Shown here: piece by piece, positions 44,495-56,400 of the stretch
Layout of the letters: every line of letters begins with the position of its first letter
Numbering within the stretch: position 1 is the stretch's first letter
From: Rhineura floridana
Taxonomy: Eukaryota; Chordata; Lepidosauria; Squamata; Rhineuridae
NCBI RefSeq assembly: GCF_030035675.1
Contig: NC_084482.1
Coordinates: 218,945,943 to 219,009,942 of the forward strand
Reading direction: 5' to 3'
DNA: 64,000 nt
Position numbers and translations under genes: made by a program
The notes under the pieces: generated by a model
What the model was told of the DNA's origin: nothing
Database searches by the model: none
The model's input: only the letters and a program-made list of their open reading frames with translations

Positions 44495-47400
44495 TTTATT
44501 TGTTAGTTGCCCATTTGTCCGAGTTAACGGACACTCTGGGCGATGTACAACAATGTAAAATACAAGCCATAATAAAAACATATAAAATCAACAATCACAG
44601 TATTAAGATCACATTATCTAAGACCATCCCTTCAATAATACAATATAAAAACCTAACCCACCCCAGAAATCCCATAGGCCTGCCTGAATAGCCAGGTCTT
44701 TAAGGCTCGGCGAAAAACCATCAGGGAGGAGGCATGTCGGAGGTCAAATGGAAGTAAATTCCAGAGGGTGGGGGCCACGATCGAAAAAGCCCTCTCTCTG
44801 GTCCGCACCAACCTAGCTGTTTTCATCGGTGGGACCGAGAGAAGGTCTTGTGAAGCAGATCTTGTTTGGCGGCATATTTGGTGATACTGGAAGCGCTCCT
44901 TCAGATAGACTGGGCTGAGACCGTATAGGGTTTTAAAGGTAAGTACCAACACCTTGAATTGGGCCCGGTACACAACTGGCAGCCAGTGTAATTCCATCAA
45001 CACTGGGGTGACATGGTCCCGGTGATAGCTCTGCTTTATCAAGCGAGCTGCCGCATTCTGTACCAGTTGCAATTTCCGGACCATCTTCAAGGGTAACCCC
45101 ACGTAGAGCGCATTACAATAGTCTAATCGAGAGGCGACCAGGGCATGTATCACTCATGGGAGCAGAAGAGGCTGAAACCGATCCCAACAGACCGGAATGC
45201 AACTGGCCGACTCTGGCCCACTTCCTGTCTCCATGGCGAGCAGAAGCGTGCTCTTCAGACGTTCGATTTTATTGGCAAAGTGTTTAGCAAAAGTATCACA
45301 GGAGATTTTAGAATGTTCCATGGGTTTCTGAGCAACTGGACCAACCAGGCTTCGGACCACTTGGAACAATCTCCTGGGACAACACTCTGCTGACACAATA
45401 GAGGCAGCAAAGAAATTTCTCTTTGCTGCCTTTGTTGCCACCTGGTAGGCAGCTATTGCTGCTCTAACCCGTGTCCAATCGCCTTCAATGCAAGATTTCC
45501 GCCACCGGTGCTCAAGTTGTCTCACCTCCTGTCTCAGACCCCGCAACCGTGGTGTATACCAAGGTGCTGTCTGAGTTCTGTTCAGGGGGAGAGGACGTTT
45601 CGGAGCCACCTGGTCCACCGCCCTGGCAATCTCCTTATTCCACTCCATCACCAGGGATTCGACCGGGCAACCTTCAGTCAGCTCCATATCCCCCAGCGCA
45701 TTCAGGAATCCTTTAGGCTCCATCAGACGGCTGGGGCGGACTATTCTAATAGGTCCTTGTCCCCTGCGGAGGGCGTGTGGCATCGAGAGATCTATATTCA
45801 CCAGATAGTGATCTGACCATGACACGGGGTTAGAAGAATTCACCCCCATTTTCAGAGCACTGTCCTTCCCTCCCAAGACAAAGACAAGGTCGAGAGCATG
45901 ACCGGCTACATGGGTAGGCCCTATATTACTAAGGTGCAGATCCCAAGAAGTCATGGTTTCCATGAAATCCCGAGGGGCTCCTGTGAGGACAGCCTCGGCG
46001 TGTATGTTGAAATCCCCCATCACCACAAGATTGGGGGAGAGCAACCACACGCCCGAGACCACCTCGAGCACCTCAGTCAGGGAGTCTGCTGTGCAGCGGG
46101 GTGGGCGGTACACAAGCAGAATCCCTAAACTGCCCTTTGGGCCCAACCTCCAGTACATGCAATCCACAAACTTGGTCTCATGGAGAGGGGGTCTGGCAAA
46201 ACACAAAGATTCCCGGTAGATAACTGCCACTCCCCCTCCCCGCCTACCAATCCTCGGCTGTTGTGCATATCGGAAACCAGCTGGACACAGTTTGCAGGCT
46301 GGCTAAAAATTAACCACTCTTGCTGCTTCTGCGCAAATGTGCTTTTTTGCATCTGCACAGTAGAAGTTGCGGGGGGGGGCCCAACACCACACCATTGCTC
46401 TGATAGGTTCCTTCCTGGGCTTTCCCCGGACATTCGCGTACATGCGCAACAGTGGAAATACATGATTGGCTGAGAATGAGAGAAGGGATATGGGGAACCG
46501 CCCATCAAACGCCCACAGCTGTAAAGTCTGTGGTATTGCATCCAAGCGCCTGAAGGTACAGTGGATGATTCCCGGTTTAAAAAAGGAAATCACATGATCT
46601 GTGGTATTGCAGGAGCGGATTTAACCACGCCAAAATGCGCAAAAGCGTACAGCATCATATGGATGACCAAAAAACAATGAAAACACAAAGCAACCATGTC
46701 ACACATTTTACAGTCGTCTGGATGAGCCCCATGTCTCTTGGAACAGAATTATATCAAATCTATTCAAATAAGCAAGGAAGTTTGAGTCCCTGCATTTAGT
46801 TTTAGATCAAGTGCAGACCTTTAAATACCTAGCCATAAACTTTAGTGATAATCTCTCGTGGGGATCCCAACTGGAGGTCACCATCCAGCAATGTTCCAGG
46901 AGAGAAGTTTTAGAAGGGTGGTACCACTCCCCTGTCTTAGTCTATCTAGCTCTACAATTGTATCCAGGCTGCCCCCCAAATTCCCCAGAACACAGCAGTT
47001 GCATGATAATACACAGGGGCTAGGTGTTGCTGGAGAGGGCCTGTGTGTATCTCTTTTACACCTGGATGCAATTATAGTTTGAGGAAACATTTTTTCCAAC
47101 ATCAGTCCATCATTCTGAGCATCATCAACCCACATTCCTAAGACTTCCCTGTCACTGCTATGCCTCTAAGCTAGGGGTGGGCAAGAAATTTAATTCAGTT
47201 TGCATTTCAAGCCAAATCTGCAATTTCTGAAACGACATGTGAACCAAAACACAGCCTTCCTTCCAAATTTGCTCTCGTTCAGATTTTGTGATGCAGTGCA
47301 CCAACCAACAAATGTTTCCAAAAATGCATATGTTCGGGGAAAGTGTGCATAAAAATGAAGACGGGGTGAAAATAACATACAGAAATGCATTATGCGATGA

Positions 47401-50400
47401 GAAATTGCTTGCAGAAATGTGTATGTTAGTCCAAACTGCCTACAAAAATGTGTTAATTAGAAGAAATGTGGAGAACTGAATTTGAGAATGGAAACATGAG
47501 AAATTGAGAAAACTGAATCTGATTGATTTGTCCATCCTTATACTCAGCTGATTTACTTGTACAAGGGAGACTCAAGGAAAGGGTCCTTGTAGCCTCTTAC
47601 AGTTTGTTTCACTGAAGGGTTGGACTGCCCATAACTGGTCAGGCTGAAAGTGACTTTCACTGTCTTGCAATGTCATGGTGAGCACTATCCTCACCATATC
47701 TACTGAAAAATATGTTATGCTGATGCAATAAGGCTTCCTCCCAGGTTAGTAGGGCGGGCTGGGGTTGTAGCCTTATTCACCTTCTAGAATAGAGAATTAG
47801 CTCTCCATTTCAGCAAAGGGACATTTATGCAGGCCCTTTGAAGTAGCCGGGACCTCTGAAGCAATTGCAGCATTTGAAGCAATTTCACCAGATTTCACCA
47901 TGAACATACATAGAATGCTTGTTTTTATTCAGTTATCTTCTTTGGAAGGCTATGTGCTTCTCCTCTTCTGCAATTGAGCATGCATCTTCCCAGTTTTATT
48001 CTTAAGTGGCAAATGGATTTGGACCAACAAGAATATACCTCTTCTCACCCCCCAGTACAAACATACAAAGAATTATTTGAGGTCAAATATTGTTTGTTTT
48101 CATTAAATGGTGCATAGCAGTTTAACACTTTTTAATCGATTGATTTTTTTGCAGTTTGACACCTAGGTACTACTGGCACATCTTGTCCTTCTTGTTCACC
48201 ATCCAGGAGATCAACCAGGATCCTAGGTTCTTACCCAATATCACCCTGGGCTACAACCTCTATGAGAACCATTATGATGCAAGAATGACTTCCGATGCCA
48301 TGCTAGAACTGCTTGCAGGTGGGGAAAACAATATTCCAAACTATAACTGTGGAAAATGGAATAACCTGCTGGCTGTTCTTGAAGGGGCCAATTCTGTCAT
48401 CTCAAAAGAGATTTCAGCCATGTCAGGCATCTACAAAACCCCACAGGTATAAAAGAATGGGGGAGGCATGGAGGTACAAAGGACAAGTTCAGCTGCATAA
48501 AATGCTACTTTCTCTCCAAGGGAGTCAAGAAGGAACATCATAAAGTGAGAAAATCCTGAGCTATATATTCAAGGCTCTTTCTGCAAAACCCAGCCTCCAT
48601 CAAACTGGCACTCTCCAAGTGTCTCAGATTAAAACTTTCATCAGCCCAAGATTGCACTTAAAAAAAAAAGATATTAATCATTTCAGCTTAATAAATTTCT
48701 GTCCCTTGTCCTGGAAACAAAAGAAGACACTAATCTTTTCCTTTACTCACTAGGTCAGTTATGGATTCAACGCTCAAGTTCTTGATGATAAAGCTCAGTT
48801 CCCTTTTGTTTACCGGATTGTCCCCAAAGAAGAAACTCAGTACTGGGGGATTGTCAAATTGCTCCTGCATTTTGGATGGACATGGATTGGTATCTTTGCT
48901 CCAGATAATGAGAATGGAGAAAGATTCCTGAGTGTCCTAACACCTCTGATGATCAACAATGGAATTTGTGTTGCCTTAATAAAAAGGCTAGCAGAAAATA
49001 ATCCATATCAAACACTCAAGCCAAAGGTATCATTCGCATTATGGACACAAGTCAGTGTATTTGTTTACTATGACAACACTTACATGAGATGGAATCCAAT
49101 TATGGCACTAGAAAAAACACTTGAGAAAGAAGTTGGAAGAAGAGTCTGGATTGCAACAGGTTTTCAGGACATCAACTTGAGCTTGTCCACTCTTCCTGAA
49201 TACTACCAGTACATCCATGGCTCTTTGTCCTTTGTAATGAATACCAAAAAAAGGACCAGTCATGGCAACTATGAGCCAAGTTCCTACCATCTTTATCAGT
49301 TTTGGAAGAAGGCATTTCAATGTTTATATTCAAAGCACATGCTGTCTGTGAAAGGTCGGACAAGATGCACAGAGAAAGAAAAACTGGAGACTTTGCCCAA
49401 AGAGGAGCTTGAGAGAGCCCTGTCTCAAGACAGCTACACCATTTACTTCAATGTTCATGCTGTGGCACACACTTTAAATGCTGCATATTCAGCCAGATCA
49501 AGGTGGATGTTGACTGTGGGTGGAAGAGCCAGTCTGGAACATCAAAGGCTACAGCCATGGCAGGTATTTCCTTTCCCCTTTTGCACATTGCAATCCATTG
49601 TCCCAACTTTCAGATAATCATTTTCCTGCATCCAAACCTAAGTAAAGCAGTGATGCAATTTGTTTTGCCCATTTCTGAGGCAAATCCAATTTGTGAGGCT
49701 CCTGATGTAGGTCAAATTTTCTGAACTCTATGTTTAGGTTAGAAGACTCCACCATATCTAGCGATTCTTCTCTGGTGCCTTTAGAGCCATCTTAGCTGAA
49801 GATGGACTCTCCTCATCCTCCCCATCTCTGCTGAGACTTGAAGTTCCCCATCAAGACTGAGTGCCTGGAACACAGAATTAGCAGGCACAAAGACCTCCTG
49901 GAGACAGGCTTCCCCACTATCATGAGATGTCCTTGTTATTTATTTGCAGGGCCGGTTCCAAACGGCGGCCTGGTTGGGCACTGGCCCAAGGGCCCTGCAG
50001 CTACAGCAGCCCCTGGGGGGGCCCTGAGGGGCCCTCTGCTCCCCTTCCACGATCCGTGGCATGAGCCGGACTGTGGATAGCAAGACAAGAGCTTCCAACC
50101 ACCTGCCGCTGCCGCCCGCCACCATCCCCCCTGCTTCACCTACTTTTCTCTGCTGTTCTTTGTGGCTGCACGCACTGCACATGCAGGGTTGCCATCCATC
50201 AAGATGGCAGTCGAGGTTTCCATAAGGGACTGAAGCCTCTGCCGCCATCTTGGTTGATGGCAGCAATGTGCATGCTGCATGCAGGCTGATTCCCAAGAGC
50301 CCCGGCATTCCTGGAGCCAGCCCTGTTAATTTGTTTGTTTATTTACATTTAAACATTTACATACTGGTCTTTCATAAAAGACCACAGCACAGTTTAAAAT

Positions 50401-53400
50401 ATACTAAAACAACAAGATAAAAACGCTAAAACAATTTTTAAAAAAACCAATACAAAACAGCTGCTGAGATTACAAAACCAAACCCTGAAATACCAAAAAG
50501 AATATGAAAGTCAGAGAACTTTTCATCTTGCTGGAAAAGCTTATTAAATGAAAAAAGTCTTCAATTGTTTCAGGAAATCACAGATATTTTTATTTAAATT
50601 ATGATAAATGTTTCAAAACGTGCATCTATGCTAATAAATTAGCACTATGGTTGTAGGGAGGCAATTATTTCATAGCTGAATGCAGAAAATAACACAATTA
50701 TTTACATGACAAAAAGCCCCCAGCAATTACACTTCTATCATTTCAGTTCCTGATTTCCAATGATCATGCAAAAGGTGGCAATTTCCACTCCTGTTTCTGT
50801 TTCTCACTTAATTCCCAAATTGGCACAGACAAATTTTATCTAAAACTCTGTCCTCTCCTGTGGTGTTGTGTAAGTGGGACTGAAAGATGAGGGTCTGAAG
50901 AGAAGAGGGATCTTGCATGTGTGGGACTCCACGAAATCTAGAAGTCTGAGTGATCACTGTTCTAGATCACATTGAAGCCTCTCCATGTGAAAACTCCCCC
51001 ATCCTGTGGAATAACCTTCCCTGGAGATATAGGAGACACCTTCAGTATTCTGCCAGCTGATTATAACATACCTATTGACACGGGCATCTCTGAGCACTGG
51101 TTTTTAGCAACTCTAATAGAGACATTTTATAGTTGTATAGAATTTTTTATAGTTAAGGTGTTGGACTATGACCTGGAAGACCAGGGTTTGAATCCCCACA
51201 TAGCCATGAAGCTCGCTGGGTGACCTTGGGCCAATCACTGCCTCTCAGCCTCATAAAATCCCTAGTCATAGGGTCACCATAAGTCAGAATCGACTTGAAG
51301 AGTCTGTGAGTTCAAATCTCCGCTCATGTCTCCTGGATGTAAAGGGCAGCTAAAGATTACCCCCACAGTGAGTGGCTCAGGGGTTACGTGCCCAGCCACC
51401 TGGGCAGCCATGGGCAAGGTGCATAGTCCCAAGAAGCCCAGGTGCCCCCCAGCTGGCAGTTACAGACAAGGAAGGGGTGCTTGTGCAGCTGTGGCAAGCT
51501 GAGCAGGCCCTAGCCAGCTGGGGAGGACAAGCCTCAGAGGGAGGCAATGGGAAACCTCCTCTGAATACCGCTTAGCATGAAAACCCTATTCATAGGGTCA
51601 CCACAAGTCGGGATCGACTTGAAGGCAGTCCATTTCCATTTTCCATTTGTGGGTTTTTAAAAGAATTGTGTTGTCTTTTGTATTGGTCTTATTCTGTAAA
51701 CAGCCTTGTTGTTTTATATGAAGGGTGGTCTATAAAAGTTGTAATAACTAAAATTGAATGTCTGAATGGGGTTTATGAGTCCAGATGAGATGTGCAACTT
51801 CCCCAATTAATAACAGCTCAAAGTGAACAAGGTTAAGGTATCCAGCTAGGGTTGCCAGGTCTCTGGTTTTCTGCCGGAGTCTCCGGCAAAAGGGGACCGT
51901 CTCCGGCCTCCGGCCATAGTTCCTTTAAAGAGGCTAATCTCCGGCTTTTGAGCGTGCCGCTCAGCCACGCATGCGTGATTGACACACGCATGCATGAAGG
52001 CTGTGGCTGGCCGCCTTCCCGCCCCACCCTTTGTAATTGAGGGAGGGACTGCAGAGAGAGAGGAGGAGGAGTTGAGTTACTGCCGCGGCCCCCCTGTGCA
52101 GCAGAGCCTGGACGCTCCTGCCAGCCACAGAAGTGAGGGTGGTGAGTGGAGGCCGTAGCCGCGTGGCGCCGATGGGCAGGAGCGGCCACGATGGGGCTGA
52201 GGAGTCTGTGCGTGCGGTCGTTCCGAATCTGGTTGGGGGAAGAAGGCCACTGGTGGAAGGAGCCGGTTTGAGGCCGGGTCGTTTGTAGGCTGTCGCGCAG
52301 AGGGAGAGAGAGGGGAGGGAGAGAGATTTGTCTTGAGTCTGCTATATTTAGTGAAGCTTGAGTCTGCTGTATTTAGTGAGCGGCCTGCCAGCCTCAGCTG
52401 GTTCCCCTACTCCGGAAAGGAGCAGCGTGGTGCCGATGGGCGGGAGCAGGTGCGATGGGGCTGAGGAGTCTGTGCGTGCGGTCGTTCCAAATCCGGTTGG
52501 GGGAAGAAGGCCGCGGCACTGGTGGAAGGAGCCGGTTTAAGGCCGGGTCATTTGTAGGCCGTCGTGCAGAGGGAGAGAGAGGGGGGGAGAGAGAGAGAGA
52601 TTTGTCTTGAGTCTGCTGTATTTAGTAAAGCTTGAGTCTGCTGTATTTAGTGAAGCGGCCGGCCGTCCTTTCCGGAGCAGGGGAACTGGCTGAGGCTGGC
52701 AGGCCGCTCACTAAATACAGCAGACTCAAGCTTCACTAAATATAACAGACTCAAGACAAATCTCTCTATCCCTCTCTCTCTCTCTCTCCCTCTGAGCGAC
52801 AGCCTACAAACGACCCGGCCTCAAACCACCGGCTCCTTCCACCAGCGGCCTTCTTCCTGCAACTGGATTCGGAACGACCGCACACACAGACTCCTCAGCC
52901 CCATCGCGGCCGCTCCCGCCCATTGGCGCCACGCTGCTCCTTTCCGGAGCAGGGGAATCGGCTGAGGCTGGCAGGCTGCTCACTAAATACAGGAGACTCA
53001 AGCTTCACTAAGTATAGCAGACTCAAGACAAATCTCTCTCCCCCCCTCTTTCTCCCTCTGCGCGACGGCCTACAAATGACCCGGCCTCAAACCGGCTCCT
53101 TCCACCAGTGGCCTTCTTCCCGCAACCGGATTCAGAACGACCACAAGCACAGACTCCTCAGCCCCATCGTGGCCGCTCCTGCCCATCGGCACCACGCTGC
53201 TCCTTTCCAGAGCAGGGGAACCGGCTGAGGCTAGCAACCGCTGACGAGACAGTGCCCATGCGGCATGGCAGCCTCAGAGCCAGTTCCCCTGCTATGATAA
53301 ATGAAGGTAAAAACGAATTGGACATTGTACTGATTTTAACTTAATAAAGATTAACATTTTTTTTTAAATGGATGCTTATTCCCAGGTTCATAAAACATGG

Positions 53401-56400
53401 GTTTATGAAGTCTCAAATGACTGTTCAAACTGACCTACTGCAACATCTATTCCTGGGTTCAGAATTCTAAGTTTTAAAAAGCTACACTGTAAATTCACAA
53501 TATTACTACGAAATGACAAGGTGAAGCAAGTGGTGACCAGAGAGGGTGCCTTCTTAGTTGTGACACCCTCTTTATAGATCTTCCTCTCCAGATAAGTTTG
53601 CTTGGTAGCCAATATTACATTTTCTTATTTTCCCAGGCCTTTTAATGTATAATGTTGTATTTTTTTAATATGATGATGACTGGTTCTTGTATTTTACTTT
53701 GTTTTTGTAATGCACTCATCTCCATTCTTAAAATTTGTTCAACCTTGGCAGGCAGAAATTCCATTTGGTAACAGCAAGCTTTTAAACCTCGCTGGGTTAC
53801 ACAAAGCAAAAATCAAAATGGAAAGGTAGAGTCAAGTAGCTTAACCAAATTGAAGAAATGTAGATATTAGATAATGGCTCCCTGTAAGCCTTTCCCATAT
53901 TAAAATTCTTCGTAATATTTTAACCAGCAGGTTCCTTGCTGTTTGCTAAAACTGCTCATTAGGCCACAGCTGCTTTGAGAAGCTTTTACATTTAAGGCCC
54001 TGTCAACTAGAAGAGTGTTCATCAGTGCACAGATAAGCCTGGCCACAGTAGGAGATGACAGTTTTTTTCATGCCCCTCGAAATCTCTTAATTCCTGTCAT
54101 TTTTTCTCCCCTCCTACAAAATCTCATTCTTGCAGGGGAAAAGACTTCATGCTGTAACTTGCTTAGCAAGTTCAGTTAATATCCATGACACTAAGAGAGT
54201 ATTTGGATTAAAGGACTACAGCATACAGACGTTAGCAGAATTTTCCCACAGACTTAGGCTTTTAAATACCCCTTCCATCTCAGTATCTGTCCAAATTGAT
54301 TAGGCTGTGGATTGAATCGTGGTGTAGAATGAATGAATTTTTTTTGTAGTCTGTGGATCTTAATGCAAGATTCGGAGCTTACACTTCTGGATCTAATGAT
54401 CTTCTGAAATGCAGATTACAAGTGAGAACACCCACCTGCCTGCTAAACAGCTAAAGGGATTATTGGAGACACCAATATGGGGAGCAGTAACATGGGTGCA
54501 GCAGTGTGCAGTCCTGGTGTTGTAACTCTGCTGCATTATTTGTTTGTAGTAACTTAATGCTACTGTAAAATTGGCACATTGATGCCTTTTGTGTAGGCAT
54601 CTGCCACTCAACAATAGCAATGAGCAACCTATTAATATAGTTGTCCCCTCCCAAGGCTGGAACTGATCTGGAATGTAGTGGGGGCACTTTCTAAGGTGGA
54701 GGCCTCCTGGACTATAGTGCTTTCATGGGAGTCTCTTATGGGCTAGCAGATTAAAGCATGTATGTAGCAGCAGACATGGTTTGAATTGTGCCTTTTATTT
54801 GGGATAGTTGGTGCCATAAAACAGCTCTCTCATCCCTACAAACATTACTTTTAGATAGTGCAGGCAAGAAGGCGTTGTTATGTGCCTTCAAGTCGATTAC
54901 GACTTTTGGCGACCCTATGAATCAGCAACCTCCAAGAGCATCTGTCATGAACCACCCTGTTCACATCTTGTAAGTTCAGGTCTGTGGCTTCCTTTACGGA
55001 ATCAATCCGTCTCTTGTTTGGTCTTCCTCTTTTTCTACTCCCTTCTGTTTTTCCCAGCATTGTTGTCTTTTCTAGTGAATCACGTCTTCTCATGATGTGC
55101 CCAAAGTATGATAACCTCAGTTTCATCATTGTAGCTTCTAGTGATAGTTCTGGTTTAATTTGTTTAACATGGCTGCAACCATATCTACTCAGAAGTAAGT
55201 CCTATTGAGTTCTATGGGGCTTAGTTCCTTAATAAGCATGTTTACAGTTGCTGCCTTCAGGGGCATCCATCTGTGCTCCCATCTAACATCTCTGCAACAC
55301 TAAGCTCCTTTCTTCCAATAATGGCCTGGCCTGAGGGCACGTAAACCCTTCTTGCCAGAAGCAAGGAAGCTAGATTAAATGTTCCCTAAAGGTGTTGAAC
55401 TGTGACCTGGCAGACCAGGGTTTGAATCCCCACACAGCCATGAAGCTCCCTGGGTGACCTTGGGCCAGTCACTGCCTCTCAGACTCAGAGGAAGGCAATA
55501 GTAAACCACCTCTGTCTGAATACTGCTTACCATGAAGACACTATCTGGGATCAACTTGAAGGCAGTCCATTTCCATTTTGCATCACCCTAAGCTTGTGAG
55601 AAAGAATGACCTTGTCACTTCAGATGGACCTAGAAACACCCTATTTTAGGTAAGATTTCTATTTTAATCTCCGATCAGATAATTTTTTTTTGAATGGTAT
55701 GCTCCAAGCAACTGCGGTTGATACAATGTATCATGTTTAATGATGTCACCAGGGCCTGCCCCGTGACATCACCAGGGCCTGCCCTGTGATGTCACCAGGG
55801 CCCACCCCGTGACGTCACCAGGGCCCGCCCCGTGACGTCACCAGGGCCCGCCCCATGATGTCACTAGGGCCCACCCCCATTTTCTCAGGTTTTTGGATGG
55901 CTCCGACCTGGCAACCCTATATCCATTATAGTTTCATAGCTTCTTAATGCTGGTGTTTTCCCTGTCATTCCAGCTTCACAATTTCTTAAGAGAAATCCAA
56001 TCTTTGAATACTTCCATAGGCGGTCTGTATTTAGATAAGAATGGGGAGCTGCCTGTCAACTACAATATTGAGAACTGGGTGATGTTTCCTAATAAGTCTC
56101 GTGTTAGAGTGAAAATTGGAAGTATTGATAGAGAGGCATCAACTGACATAAAGTTCACAATTAACCCGGAAGCTATTGTATGGCCCAAGCATTTTAACAA
56201 GGTAGAGGACATTTTATTCCACGTGACAACTTTTAAGATGTAATAATTTGCTGAATAATCCACATGGAACTTTAATTCCAATCCTTCACACACTTACCAG
56301 GGAGCAAGTCCCACTGAATATAGTGCCAGTGTGGGAACTAGCAGGGAGCCTCTTATATCCATGGAGGTTCCCCACACATTTTGGGAACCAGGAAAATGTG

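Larger units (their letters stand above)
41533..46729. mobile_element. Harbinger-like element, second copy, split by two L2 LINEs
   Basis: The left end GGGCTCATTCAAACGGAGCG and the right end CAGTCGTCTGGATGAGCCC match the copy at 12609-14215. The 3-bp duplication CAT (41530-41532, 46730-46732) flanks it. Its own sequence is 41533-42738 and 46288-46729. It lacks the tRNA-Asn-like piece of the first copy. It sits at a different place in intron 1 from the first copy, so both are separate post-duplication insertions. Confidence 0.75.
51847..55919. mobile_element. Composite hAT transposon (4.07 kb) carrying foreign DNA, in V2R intron 3
   Basis: Perfect 15-bp ends TAGGGTTGCCAGGTC (51847-51861; inverted at 55905-55919) are flanked by TATCCAGC and TATCCATT, an 8-bp target duplication with two changes. 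The gene 2 counterpart reads TATCCAAA with nothing inserted, so the whole 4.07 kb entered as one unit. No transposase is seen. Contents: a CpG-rich left part, a giant palindrome (52162-53235), about 1.6 kb of AT-richer sequence, a Bov-B 3' end, a Sauria SINE and a CRE-like minisatellite at the right end. Confidence 0.85.

Noticed and set aside
51833-52189. GC-rich 118-codon open frame in the hAT left part
   Set aside because: Low-complexity composition and no recognisable domain; it overlaps a transposon end.
55744-55878. Possible CRISPR-like array
   Set aside because: Units are directly adjacent without spacers and the genome is a vertebrate; it is a minisatellite.
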